Positions 18,067-25,558 of a stretch of DNA of 64,000 nt are shown here, piece by piece. Origin of the DNA: JANSWY01 sp965267245 (GTDB taxonomy: Bacteria > Bacteroidota > Bacteroidia > Cytophagales > Cyclobacteriaceae); contig OZ253939.1 of assembly GCA_965267245.1 (NCBI GenBank), forward strand, positions 6,448,001 to 6,512,000, in the 5' to 3' direction. Below the pieces are notes generated by a model. The model was not told the origin of the DNA. It searched no databases and saw nothing but the letters and a program-made list of their open reading frames with translations. Every line of letters begins with the position of its first letter. The stretch's first letter is position 1. The translations under genes and the position numbers were made by a program.

Positions 18067-18495
18067 TTACCTATCTTTTTTTATCAATGCTAAAGGCAGA
18101 GAATATGATGATAGTACTTTCCCATTTTTGTATCGTTCCATTTGGACTCTAAGTGTTGTTGAATCGACCTCAAGTGCAAATGGCATCATTACATCTTTAT
18201 TGTGTTGAAGAACTCCATCGATATCCGAAGTTGAATTCTGATTAAAAGAAAACCTGTATAATGAATCAGGGATTCCGGAATTTGCGATGAAATAGTAAAC
18301 AATTGAATCCGGCCTCTTCATTAGTTGTTCTGGTATTGTAAGTTGAATATTAAAGGCTAATTTATTGTCTTCAACATAAATAGGACTTGGCGAAATCACA
18401 AGATCTTGAAGTTCTGCAAGTTTAATTACGCGATTACAAGTTGTCCCTGACAAAATGAAAAAACTGAAAATTATCATAATGGTTGAAAGCTTCAT
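18067..18495 (-). CDS. Hypothetical exported protein
   Basis: 142 residues. The N-terminus MKLSTIMIIFSFFILSGTTCN is a signal peptide; the Cys at 20 follows TT, not a good lipobox, so lipidation is doubtful. The rest is a short beta-rich domain with no family recognised. The long imperfect inverted repeat at 18,516-18,600 lies directly upstream of its start. Orientation matches the following two minus-strand genes. Confidence 0.65.
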   Translation of the reverse strand: MKLSTIMIIFSFFILSGTTCNRVIKLAELQDLVISPSPIYVEDNKLAFNIQLTIPEQLMKRPDSIVYYFIANSGIPDSLYRFSFNQNSTSDIDGVLQHNKDVMMPFALEVDSTTLRVQMERYKNGKVLSSYSLPLALIKKDR

Positions 18496-18515
18496 AATAC
18501 GCTAGATCATGATAG

Positions 18516-18600
18516 GTAACGTACAAGTGTAAATGTAGTGGCTTGGCCCTTTGCTGGCAAGCTTTGAGCGACCATTACATTTTACATAGTGTTGTATGTA
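18516..18600. repeat. Long imperfect inverted repeat, cassette-boundary (attC-like) candidate
   Basis: An 85-base intergenic stretch folds on itself: GTACAAGTGTAAATGTAGTGG at the left (given in pieces: GTACAAGTG, TAAATGTAGTGG) pairs with CCATTACATTTTACATAG and GTTGTATGTA at the right. CTTGG/GGCAAG form an inner stem. The layout of two stems separated by bulges recalls an attC site, but the ends fit RYYYAAC/GTTRRRY only with mismatches. The right end is repeated, inverted, at 19,936-19,960. Confidence 0.5.
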
Positions 18601-18603
18601 TTT

Positions 18604-19164
18604 TCATTCATCAGGTGTATGGCCTTTGAACATGTCTAACAACTCTTGCTCTTCTATATATGAAAGTCCATTGCTTATTTCATCCAATTGATCAACAATT
18701 TTGTAAGATTTTGTATAAATCTCTTCCAGATCGTTGTTTGTTAGTACAGCCGATTCTCTCTTCGCTTTTTTTGCTGAAGGTAATTTTCCTGATAACATAT
18801 GACCCGATATTTCAGAGTCATTGCGCCTCATCCAAACAAAGTGCGCAAACTTGTTTCTGAAACCGCGAACTTCATTCACTTTAGTAATCGTATCCTTAAT
18901 ATCTTTTATTTTAGATTGCTCAATTAGTTGGAAGTGATATCTACGCTCATGAAGGTCAATTGCATTATTTAGCTGTTCGATTGTTTTAGAAATGTTATTC
19001 CCATCTGTATAGGTTTTGCTCAAAAAGTCTGGTGTGAATAGAACTTTACCTAAAATATGCCTTAAGAGAAAGTCAATATTAGAAAACTCAACTATTATTT
19101 TTCCAACGAGCAAAAATTGATCATCAGTTAATTCTGCAAATTTATTTGAATGATTTAGTGGCAT
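18604..19164 (-). CDS. Hypothetical cytoplasmic protein with HEPN-like RX4H motif
   Basis: 186 residues, all helical in appearance, with no signal peptide. ELTDDQFLLVGKIIVEFSNIDFLLRHILG followed by EVRGFRNKFAHFVW resembles HEPN-fold proteins, in which RX4-6H (here RNKFAH) is the RNase active site. HEPN domains occur in toxins and abortive-infection systems as well as uncharacterised proteins. No antitoxin partner is obvious; the upstream neighbour is an exported protein 34 bp away. Both lie inside the module bounded by inverted repeats. Confidence 0.65.
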   Translation of the reverse strand: MPLNHSNKFAELTDDQFLLVGKIIVEFSNIDFLLRHILGKVLFTPDFLSKTYTDGNNISKTIEQLNNAIDLHERRYHFQLIEQSKIKDIKDTITKVNEVRGFRNKFAHFVWMRRNDSEISGHMLSGKLPSAKKAKRESAVLTNNDLEEIYTKSYKIVDQLDEISNGLSYIEEQELLDMFKGHTPDE

Positions 19165-19198
19165 ATATTTTCAAATTATACATTCATTGGTAGATATT

Positions 19199-19906
19199 TT
19201 AAGGTTGTAAATATATATCTATTAAAAGTTCGCCATCTTTTTGCCACCTCAGCCAACCAATCTTCTCACTTCCACATTCCTGTATATAATTTGAACATGG
19301 CTCTCCTTCAAAATCATTGGTGTATTTTTCAGAGGCATAAATACAATCATATTGTACTTTGATCCACTCTTTTTCTACTGCTATCACACAGAAATTCTCA
19401 TGCACCTTCAACTCAATATAGATTTCTTCTGTGTTGTCGTCTGCTTTTACTCTTAATTTGTTACCTTCTCTTTTGTCCCTCTTTCTTGTTACTCCATATG
19501 ACTCACTAATCCGATTGTACCAGGAATTAACTGCCCAATGATTCTCTTTCTTCACAAACCTGATATTTTCATAACCAACAAGAACTTTGAAGTAGTTGGA
19601 AGTTTCTTCCAAAAGAATGAAATCACATGCACCGTAATCCAGTTCATAATACTTAGGATAAATCTCTTTGGTTGGCTTTTCTATATCCCAAGTAGTAACA
19701 AGTTTTGTTAAGGTAGGATCTTCGTAAAAGTTGACCTTACTCTTTTGATAGTAGTTAAGCTTCAATAGACCGATTCCAAGTTGCTTTGTTGGGTTCTCGT
19801 ATTTCATTTGAAAGCCTTCACTTTCTTCAGCATATACAATTTTAGGTTGTTGAGCTAAGAGTTGAAGACAACAAAAAAGAGCAGAAATGAGAATGGTTAA
19901 CTTCAT
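19199..19906 (-). CDS. Hypothetical exported protein
   Basis: 235 residues with a clear signal peptide (1-18, LLAQQ). The mature protein is beta-rich, with KVNFYEDPTLTKLVTTW, a Cys-containing DYGACDFILLE stretch, and a C-terminal IGWLRWQKDGELLIDIYLQP that resembles an SH3-like strand order. The family is not recognised with confidence. Only 34 bp separate it from the HEPN-like gene, so they are probably co-transcribed. Inverted repeat TACATACAAC lies 30 bp upstream of its start. Confidence 0.68.
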   Translation of the reverse strand: MKLTILISALFCCLQLLAQQPKIVYAEESEGFQMKYENPTKQLGIGLLKLNYYQKSKVNFYEDPTLTKLVTTWDIEKPTKEIYPKYYELDYGACDFILLEETSNYFKVLVGYENIRFVKKENHWAVNSWYNRISESYGVTRKRDKREGNKLRVKADDNTEEIYIELKVHENFCVIAVEKEWIKVQYDCIYASEKYTNDFEGEPCSNYIQECGSEKIGWLRWQKDGELLIDIYLQP

Positions 19907-20198
19907 TTTTATTTTTTACACTACAAACAGATTATTACATACAACATTTGTGTAAAGTGCACTTGTGCACTTTATTTGACTTATAGTTACCCCAAATCTA
20001 ACCGATTTTCCTTTCGTTTTGCGAGACTATGCTACCAAAGGTGCTGTGAAGAATGCCTGAGAAATAAAAGATGTAGCGAGTGCTACAGGAAAGTACTATA
20101 ATATCTATCCTGTAAATTGCTGCAAAAGGCAGTTTAGTACGAGTACTATTTTAGCCTGACAAGCCAGGAATTGTGCATCCTGACTTGTCAGACTAAGT
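19907..20198. other. Intergenic region with repeat end and palindrome
   Basis: No gene seen. 19,936-19,960 holds TACATACAAC followed by ATTTGTGTAAAGTG, an inverted copy of the right arm of the 18,516-18,600 element. 19,953-19,974 is a 10-bp palindrome (TAAAGTGCAC/GTGCACTTTA with TT between). 20,155-20,192 is the terminator-like hairpin of the next gene. Confidence 0.6.
20155..20192 (-). terminator. Hairpin downstream of the 20,199-20,849 gene
   Basis: Read on the minus strand, TCTGACAAGTCAGGA, loop of 8, then TCCTGGCTTGTCAGG form a 15-bp stem with one or two G-U pairs, starting 6 bases after the stop codon. It is followed by an A/T-rich but not pure U stretch (CTAAAAT). Confidence 0.6.
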
Positions 20199-20849
20199 TT
20201 AAAATTTCCACCCTACGTAAATGTTTGGCTCAAAAAGAAAGTAGTTACTCCATTTATCATCTAATACCTTAAATTGTTCTGGAGCATTGTTATCAAACAT
20301 CCAGTGTTGACAATGAACCTGGGGTTCAATGAAGAATCGTTTTTTCTTGCCCATTCCAATATGATAGCCCAAGTGATAAGAATTATAGAGTTTAAAATCC
20401 TTTCCAATTTCTTCACCGTCTAGATCCAGATAGGTTTGAAATTGCGGAAGCACTTCCACAGTTGCAAATAGCCCTTTCCATAACATACGTTGGTATGTTA
20501 TACCTATTCCCCTTTCTTGTACATGGCCTGGGTAGAATTCACTTTGTGAGTCCAGCTTGTCCAAAAGACCATCCCAATATTGAATTCCCATCGGTTGAAA
20601 CAATCGCCAGGTGGCAAACTTCAGTCCTATGATGTTCTTGTTATCCAGGTTACGTTTTATATGAAACTCTATCATTTTTGTACTTGTCCTGGCATTCCAG
20701 GAACCTGATATAGCCTCTGTTGGAATGAAGTAAGGAAAACTAACCCTCCACTTATAGGCTACTTCAGTTTCTTCACCCTCTGGTGAGTTAGTTTGAGCAA
20801 ATGCACCAAATGTGCATAGAAATAAAAGAATAAAAATTAGATTTTTCAT
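20199..20849 (-). CDS. Hypothetical exported, outer-membrane-like protein
   Basis: 216 residues with a signal peptide (1-18, FGAFA). Strand-like segments such as NIIGLKFATWRLF, GIGITYQRMLWKGLFATVEVLPQF, YHLGYHIGMGKKKRFFIEPQVH and a terminal NIYVGWKF with final Phe suggest a small outer-membrane beta-barrel. No family recognised. A hairpin follows its stop. The AraC-cyclase gene diverges from it across a 236-bp shared promoter region. Confidence 0.72.
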   Translation of the reverse strand: MKNLIFILLFLCTFGAFAQTNSPEGEETEVAYKWRVSFPYFIPTEAISGSWNARTSTKMIEFHIKRNLDNKNIIGLKFATWRLFQPMGIQYWDGLLDKLDSQSEFYPGHVQERGIGITYQRMLWKGLFATVEVLPQFQTYLDLDGEEIGKDFKLYNSYHLGYHIGMGKKKRFFIEPQVHCQHWMFDNNAPEQFKVLDDKWSNYFLFEPNIYVGWKF

Positions 20850-21085
20850 GACCTCAATTTTTTGTTGTTTTATGTGATTAATTAACTTTTACAAAGATCA
20901 GGGATGAGTGATAGTGAGGCCTATGAGCGATGAAGCCAAATTCATAAAGTTTTAAGTACGTCATAAAAACTATGTAGCCGGAATATAAATTATGAAGCAA
21001 ACATCGGATTGATCATCGTATTATTGAAAAAAACAAATAGTGTTGGTTTGTTTTTATATTACTAGTTTTAAGGCAACTAGAAGCT

Positions 21086-23680
21086 ATGTCAGATGCATCT
21101 TTTAACAGCGGCAACTTTTTAGATCAGGCGGAATCCATCATCCTTGAGAATATTTCCAATGAACAATTCGGTGTTTCTGAACTGGCAGAAGCAATGAACA
21201 CCAGCCGTTCCAACCTACTCAGAAAGATAAAGCAACAAACCAAGCTTTCAGCGAGTCAGTTCATCCGTCAGATTCGGTTGGAAAAGGGCATGGAGATACT
21301 TGGACAGTCTTCCTTGACGGTTTCGGAGGTCTCCTTCAAAGTTGGCTTTGGAAGTACTTCCTATTTTATCAAATGCTTCAGGGAATATTATGGATATCCA
21401 CCTGGTGAAGTAGGCAGAAGAGACGATAAAAATCAGGAAGCCTCATCTGCCAGGCAAAGACAGTTAGTAGCCATTATGTTTACGGATATTGAAGGATACA
21501 CTTCCATCATGCAAACGGATGAAAAGAAGGGTATTATTTATCGGGATAGGCATAGGCAAGTTTTTGATGCTACAACCAAAAAATATAACGGGCGTATTCT
21601 GCAGTACTATGGTGACGGAACTTTGAGTACATTTCCTAGTGCAATTGACGCTGTTCATTGTGCGATAGAAATGCAGCTTGCTTTTAAGGAGGAGCCCGTG
21701 ATCCCAATTCGAATTGGAATTCATTCAGGTGATACCATTGTCACAGATGAAGAGATTATAGGGGATGGCGTAAATGTTGCTGCTCGCATTGAAGCACTTG
21801 CCAGGACAGGTAGTGTTTATATCTCAGACAAGGTATATGACGAAGTTAAAAATCAAGATGACCTCCTAACGGCGTCCATGGGGGTTCATGAACTGAAAAA
21901 CGTCGCGAAACCCATGGAAGTTTATGCCGTTTCCAATGATCAACTTGGTGGTATTGAGACTTTAAGTGCTAACGTCGAAAGAGGAAACCCGATTGTGAAA
22001 TGGTCTTTGATAGTTGCAGCCGTCCTCCTAATAGGAGTTGTCGCATACTCCTTTGGTATGTTCAATGGAAAAGTAGGTTCAGGTACAGTTGAATGGCCGG
22101 TTGATAAGTCCATAGCCGTGTTGCCATTCAAAAACGAGAGTAGCGACTCATCGAACCTGTATTTTGTTAATGGCCTGATGGAGTCAACGCTGAACAACCT
22201 TCAAAAGATTAAAGACCTGAGGGTAATTAGCCGATCCTCAGTGGAAAAATACAGAAACACAAATAAGACAATTCCCGAAATAGCCGAAGAACTCAATGTC
22301 AGTTATTTTGTGGAAGGCAGTGGCCAGAAGATTGGAGATCAAATTCTGCTCTACATTCAGTTGATTGAGGCTTCAACCGATCGGCATCTTTGGGCGGAGC
22401 AGTATAACCGGGAAGTTGTTGACATTTTTGAATTACAGAATGAAGTGGCCAGAAATATTGTCAGCTCCATTGAAGTCATTGTAACCCCAGCAGAACTTAA
22501 ACTTATAGAGAAAAAGCCTACTGAAAACTTGCTGGCCTATGATTATTACCTTCAAGCACTTGGCCCTCTTAATGCACGAACGCAAGATGGACTTCAACAA
22601 GCTATTGGATTATTGGAAAAAGCTATTGAACAGGATCCTGAGTTTGCCCTGGCTCATGCCAACATCGCTATAGCATACTATTTTCTTGAAATGTCCCAAA
22701 TGGAAAAACAGCACACAGAAAAGATTAATAGTTATGCGGATAAGGCCTTACTTTATGATTCAAAATCAGCCGAAAGTCTGATCGCCAAGTCCTTTTATTA
22801 CCTGCAAACAGAGCAATACAATCTAGCCCTGCCCCACCTTGAAAAAGCACTGGAGTATAACCCTAATTCATCTTTTGCAATACAGATGCTTGCAGATTTC
22901 TATTTTCGCATTACTCCCAACTCTGGCAAATACTTAGAGTACGCCTTGAGAGGGATTCAGATTGATGTTGCAGCCAATGATTCTATTACCCTGAGCTATC
23001 TCTACTTAAACCTTAGCAATGCTTTCATCCAGAATGGTTTTATTGATGAGGCAGTTATTTACATCAATAAATCACTTGACCTTTTCCCTCAGAACTATTT
23101 TGCACCTTATTTAAAGGCATTGATCATGTATACAAAGGATCCCAGTATTGAACTGGCTAAACAATCGCTAATAAGGGAATGGGAAAAAGATACCACACGA
23201 TTAGACATCTTGCAGGAAGTTGCGAAATTCTACTTTTACGAGGAGAACTATGACAGTGCGTTTTATTTCTATCAAAAATTTGTCAGAGCTAAAGAAGCAA
23301 ATGGATTGGATATTTCTCCTCAGGAAGATATCAGGATTGGTAAAGTTTATGAAAAGATGGGACTGGTTGAACAGGCCAAGGATTTTTACCAGTCATATGC
23401 GAATTACTGTGAAAATGATCAATCCATCTACAAAAGTGCGAGCCTGGCTGTGAAATTTGCTAATGAGGGAAAAATAGACCAGGCCATCGAACAATTCAAC
23501 ATCTTCGCAACACAGGATAATTTTCAATACTGGATGCTAGTATTTTTAAAAATTGACCCGCTTATTGATCCAATGAAAGATCATCCAGCATTCGATGATG
23601 TCATGAAAAAGATCGAGGACCGGTTCTGGGAAAATCAGTCCAGACTAAAAGAGTCATTAGAGGAAAAGAGACTGATTTAA
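21086..23680 (+). CDS. AraC-HTH / class III nucleotide cyclase / FlgO-like / TPR membrane protein
   Basis: 864 residues. Residues 10-108 form a two-HTH AraC domain (EQFGVSELAEAMNTSRSNLLRKI; VSEVSFKVGFGSTSYFIKCFREYYG in parts). Residues 125-285 are a class III cyclase: metal Asp134 (FTDIEGYT) and Asp177 (YYGDGTL), and transition-state Asn230/Arg234 (GDGVNVAARIE). The usual adenine-selecting Lys is Gln173 and the usual Asp is Glu224. One membrane helix (about 305-327) follows, then a FlgO/TolB-N-like domain (SIAVLPFKN...) and about seven TPRs to the C-terminus. The protein would place DNA-binding and cyclase domains in the cytoplasm and TPRs in the periplasm. Combined nucleotide signalling and transcription control is inferred. 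Confidence 0.9.
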   Translation: MSDASFNSGNFLDQAESIILENISNEQFGVSELAEAMNTSRSNLLRKIKQQTKLSASQFIRQIRLEKGMEILGQSSLTVSEVSFKVGFGSTSYFIKCFREYYGYPPGEVGRRDDKNQEASSARQRQLVAIMFTDIEGYTSIMQTDEKKGIIYRDRHRQVFDATTKKYNGRILQYYGDGTLSTFPSAIDAVHCAIEMQLAFKEEPVIPIRIGIHSGDTIVTDEEIIGDGVNVAARIEALARTGSVYISDKVYDEVKNQDDLLTASMGVHELKNVAKPMEVYAVSNDQLGGIETLSANVERGNPIVKWSLIVAAVLLIGVVAYSFGMFNGKVGSGTVEWPVDKSIAVLPFKNESSDSSNLYFVNGLMESTLNNLQKIKDLRVISRSSVEKYRNTNKTIPEIAEELNVSYFVEGSGQKIGDQILLYIQLIEASTDRHLWAEQYNREVVDIFELQNEVARNIVSSIEVIVTPAELKLIEKKPTENLLAYDYYLQALGPLNARTQDGLQQAIGLLEKAIEQDPEFALAHANIAIAYYFLEMSQMEKQHTEKINSYADKALLYDSKSAESLIAKSFYYLQTEQYNLALPHLEKALEYNPNSSFAIQMLADFYFRITPNSGKYLEYALRGIQIDVAANDSITLSYLYLNLSNAFIQNGFIDEAVIYINKSLDLFPQNYFAPYLKALIMYTKDPSIELAKQSLIREWEKDTTRLDILQEVAKFYFYEENYDSAFYFYQKFVRAKEANGLDISPQEDIRIGKVYEKMGLVEQAKDFYQSYANYCENDQSIYKSASLAVKFANEGKIDQAIEQFNIFATQDNFQYWMLVFLKIDPLIDPMKDHPAFDDVMKKIEDRFWENQSRLKESLEEKRLI

Positions 23681-23724
23681 GGAAAGGAATTACTCATAAC
23701 ATGCTCATTAGACAGTAAGATGAC

Positions 23725-23749
23725 AATCCCTGATAGTTATTCAGGGATT
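23725..23749 (-). terminator. Hairpin overlapping the 3' end of the small gene 23,737-23,955
   Basis: AATCCCTGA and TCAGGGATT form a 9-bp perfect stem with a 7-base loop. The last sense codons and the stop of the minus-strand small gene lie in one arm. No U-run follows. Confidence 0.45.
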
Positions 23750-23955
23750 ACAAAAGTCACCTGGTCAAAGCGTTTGTCGTATTTCTTTTTAACAAGAATA
23801 GTGGCCACTTCAATTGCTTTCTCCAGTCCTAATTTTTTCTGAACATAACTGATGTACTTATAGGGATGGACCATCATTTTTTGGCCGATGGTCTTCTTCC
23901 TTCCTTCAGGGATCGACCAGTCTGGTATAATCTTGTATTTTCTTGTATTTTCCAT
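23737..23955 (-). CDS. Small basic hypothetical protein
   Basis: 72 residues, rich in Lys/Arg, without membrane segment or signal peptide. The predicted helix KYISYVQKKLGLEKAIEVATILVKKKY is amphipathic. Start ATG and composition look genuine, and it lies convergent to the cyclase gene. No family recognised; could be a DNA- or RNA-associated small protein, but nothing shows this directly. Confidence 0.5.
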   Translation of the reverse strand: MENTRKYKIIPDWSIPEGRKKTIGQKMMVHPYKYISYVQKKLGLEKAIEVATILVKKKYDKRFDQVTFVIPE

Positions 23956-24487
23956 TGTCTGCTGAGTTGATTGTAACTATATGAAGTTACGAAATATAAC
24001 GCTAACTCCCTCATAATATGGGGTTTATACGATGTGGTTGGTGGAATGATAGATGAACTGATTTATTTGGTAGATGAAGGATATGGACGATAATGCCATC
24101 AATTAGGCACTTGTATATTCCATCAAACTCTATCAAAACGCACAAACACTCAGAACAAACGCAAATCCATTGTGGAAAACCGCATAACCACGCAAGTAAA
24201 CCGCAAAACTATCACGGATAAGTGAGGTTCCATCAAAGAAAAGTGAGATTCCGTTTGGGGATAATGGGTTTCTAAACCAATGGAATGCGTGACCAATGGA
24301 CAAATGAGCGTTTTCATCACTATTTAGCATATAAACAACACAATTATGTATGGAACCAACACCATTCATTGATCGATTTGATATTGACAGAAATAATCAA
24401 AAGCATAAATTATTTATGAGTTTGGGCGATTTTTGGGTAATGTTGAAGGGTTAATAATGCATTCGTTCCTGTCTAAACACCAAAAAA
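23956..24487. other. 532-bp gene-free region with degenerate repeats
   Basis: No credible gene seen. 24,137-24,210 contains five spaced CGCA-centred units (AACGCACAAAC, AACGCAAATCC, ACCGCATAACC, CACGCAAGTAA, ACCGCAAAAC). 24,220-24,253 holds two copies of AAGTGAG(A/G)TTCC. This could be decayed coding or regulatory sequence; nothing firm can be said. Confidence 0.5.
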
Positions 24488-24916
24488 ATGAATATAACAA
24501 CATTCCTTACCTTTGTTGGCGATCAATGCGGAAAGGCTGAAGAAGCTATCAATTTTTATACATCCATCTTTCCAAATTCTGCTATCAAAAGTATCACGAA
24601 ATATGCTGAAGGAGAGGAGGGTGGCACCCCTGAACTCATCAAATATGGTGTCTTCACCTTAAATGGAACTGACTACATGGTTTCCGAAAGCAATTACAAC
24701 CATGCCTGGTCATTTACACCGGCAGTTTCGTTTTTCATCAGTGATAATTCAGAAGAGCTTATTCAGACACTTTTTGAAAAGCTTTCTTCTAATGGTGGAC
24801 AAATAATGGTTCCGCTTGACAGCTATGACGGAGAAGGGGATTATGGTTTTGGCAAGAAATTCGGATGGTGTGAAGATAAATATGGTATTTCGTGGCAATT
24901 TGTGGTTTCAGAGTGA
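24488..24916 (+). CDS. PhnB-like VOC-family protein
   Basis: 142 residues. FLTFVGDQCGKAEEAINFYTSIFPNSAI is the diagnostic N-terminus of PhnB/3-demethylubiquinone-9 3-methyltransferase-like VOC proteins, and the end GWCEDKYGISWQFV is the usual W-x-x-D-x-(F/Y)-G-x-x-W-Q. These are cytoplasmic glyoxalase-fold proteins of mostly unknown substrate. Single gene; ATG start. Confidence 0.88.
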   Translation: MNITTFLTFVGDQCGKAEEAINFYTSIFPNSAIKSITKYAEGEEGGTPELIKYGVFTLNGTDYMVSESNYNHAWSFTPAVSFFISDNSEELIQTLFEKLSSNGGQIMVPLDSYDGEGDYGFGKKFGWCEDKYGISWQFVVSE

Positions 24917-24974
24917 GTTCTTTAGACTTGATTTAGGAACCTATGGAAATGTCACCAACCATTCTTGACTAGAG

Positions 24975-25436
24975 ATGAGTAGAATTCAAAAGATCGTTTA
25001 TTTAGGCAGTTTACTAGTAATTACTTTGGTGCTCGGTCTACCATTCAATTTTGACTTTACAGAATCAGTAGACATAAATTTGCACGATATTTACTTTGTG
25101 ATTCCTATTTGGCATATTCTAATCTCTGTCATATTAGTTTTTGGATTCATTTTTTTTCTCATCATAACTATCTTGACAAATTTTAAAAGAATCCTGATGG
25201 CTTGGGGCTTAATTGTCCACAACTCCCTCATACTTATGGTGCTTTCTTTGTTCTTTTTTACTGCTTATAAATTTATGATAACAGAAGCGTTAGTTGATTC
25301 TTTTGCTGATTTAGAAAGAAACAATCTTACTGTTTTTAGTTTAGAAAAGATGTCAAAAGTGTACATTGGTTTTATTGTTATACTAGGATTATTTGAATTT
25401 TATTTAATACGAAGACTTGTCAAGCATAGAGGATAA
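24975..25436 (+). CDS. Small four-helix membrane protein with cytochrome-oxidase-like HD motif
   Basis: 153 residues, four predicted membrane helices. VDINLHDIYFVIPIWHILISVILV closely resembles the subunit I segment D-x-H-L-H-D-T-Y-F-V-x-x-H-x-H of haem-copper oxidases, but no further oxidase sequence follows and the length is a fraction of the enzyme. It is therefore a small membrane protein that shares this motif. Function unknown. It stands alone between the PhnB-like gene and the PKD protein. Confidence 0.7.
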   Translation: MSRIQKIVYLGSLLVITLVLGLPFNFDFTESVDINLHDIYFVIPIWHILISVILVFGFIFFLIITILTNFKRILMAWGLIVHNSLILMVLSLFFFTAYKFMITEALVDSFADLERNNLTVFSLEKMSKVYIGFIVILGLFEFYLIRRLVKHRG

Positions 25437-25558
25437 ATCAGTTACATCATTTAAATTGAAGTTTCCTTTGAAAGCTTTAGGTTCAAATTGAGTATGAAGA
25501 ATTCCTTGACCGAATCACAGTTTTTTGCAGTTACTTGTATGAACGCAATAGAACAGAT

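Noticed and set aside
18516..18600. Certain integron attC site
   Set aside because: Ends match RYYYAAC/GTTRRRY only with mismatches, no integrase gene is visible, and the shared ends with 19,936 are inverted rather than direct; kept only as a candidate.
24137..24253. CGCA-spaced repeats considered as a CRISPR array
   Set aside because: Units are short, degenerate and unevenly spaced, without constant repeats of 23-40 bp or cas genes.
24133..24369. 78-residue open frame on the minus strand in the 24 kb gap
   Set aside because: Composition and repeat content look non-coding, no family-like pattern, and it crosses the degenerate CGCA units.
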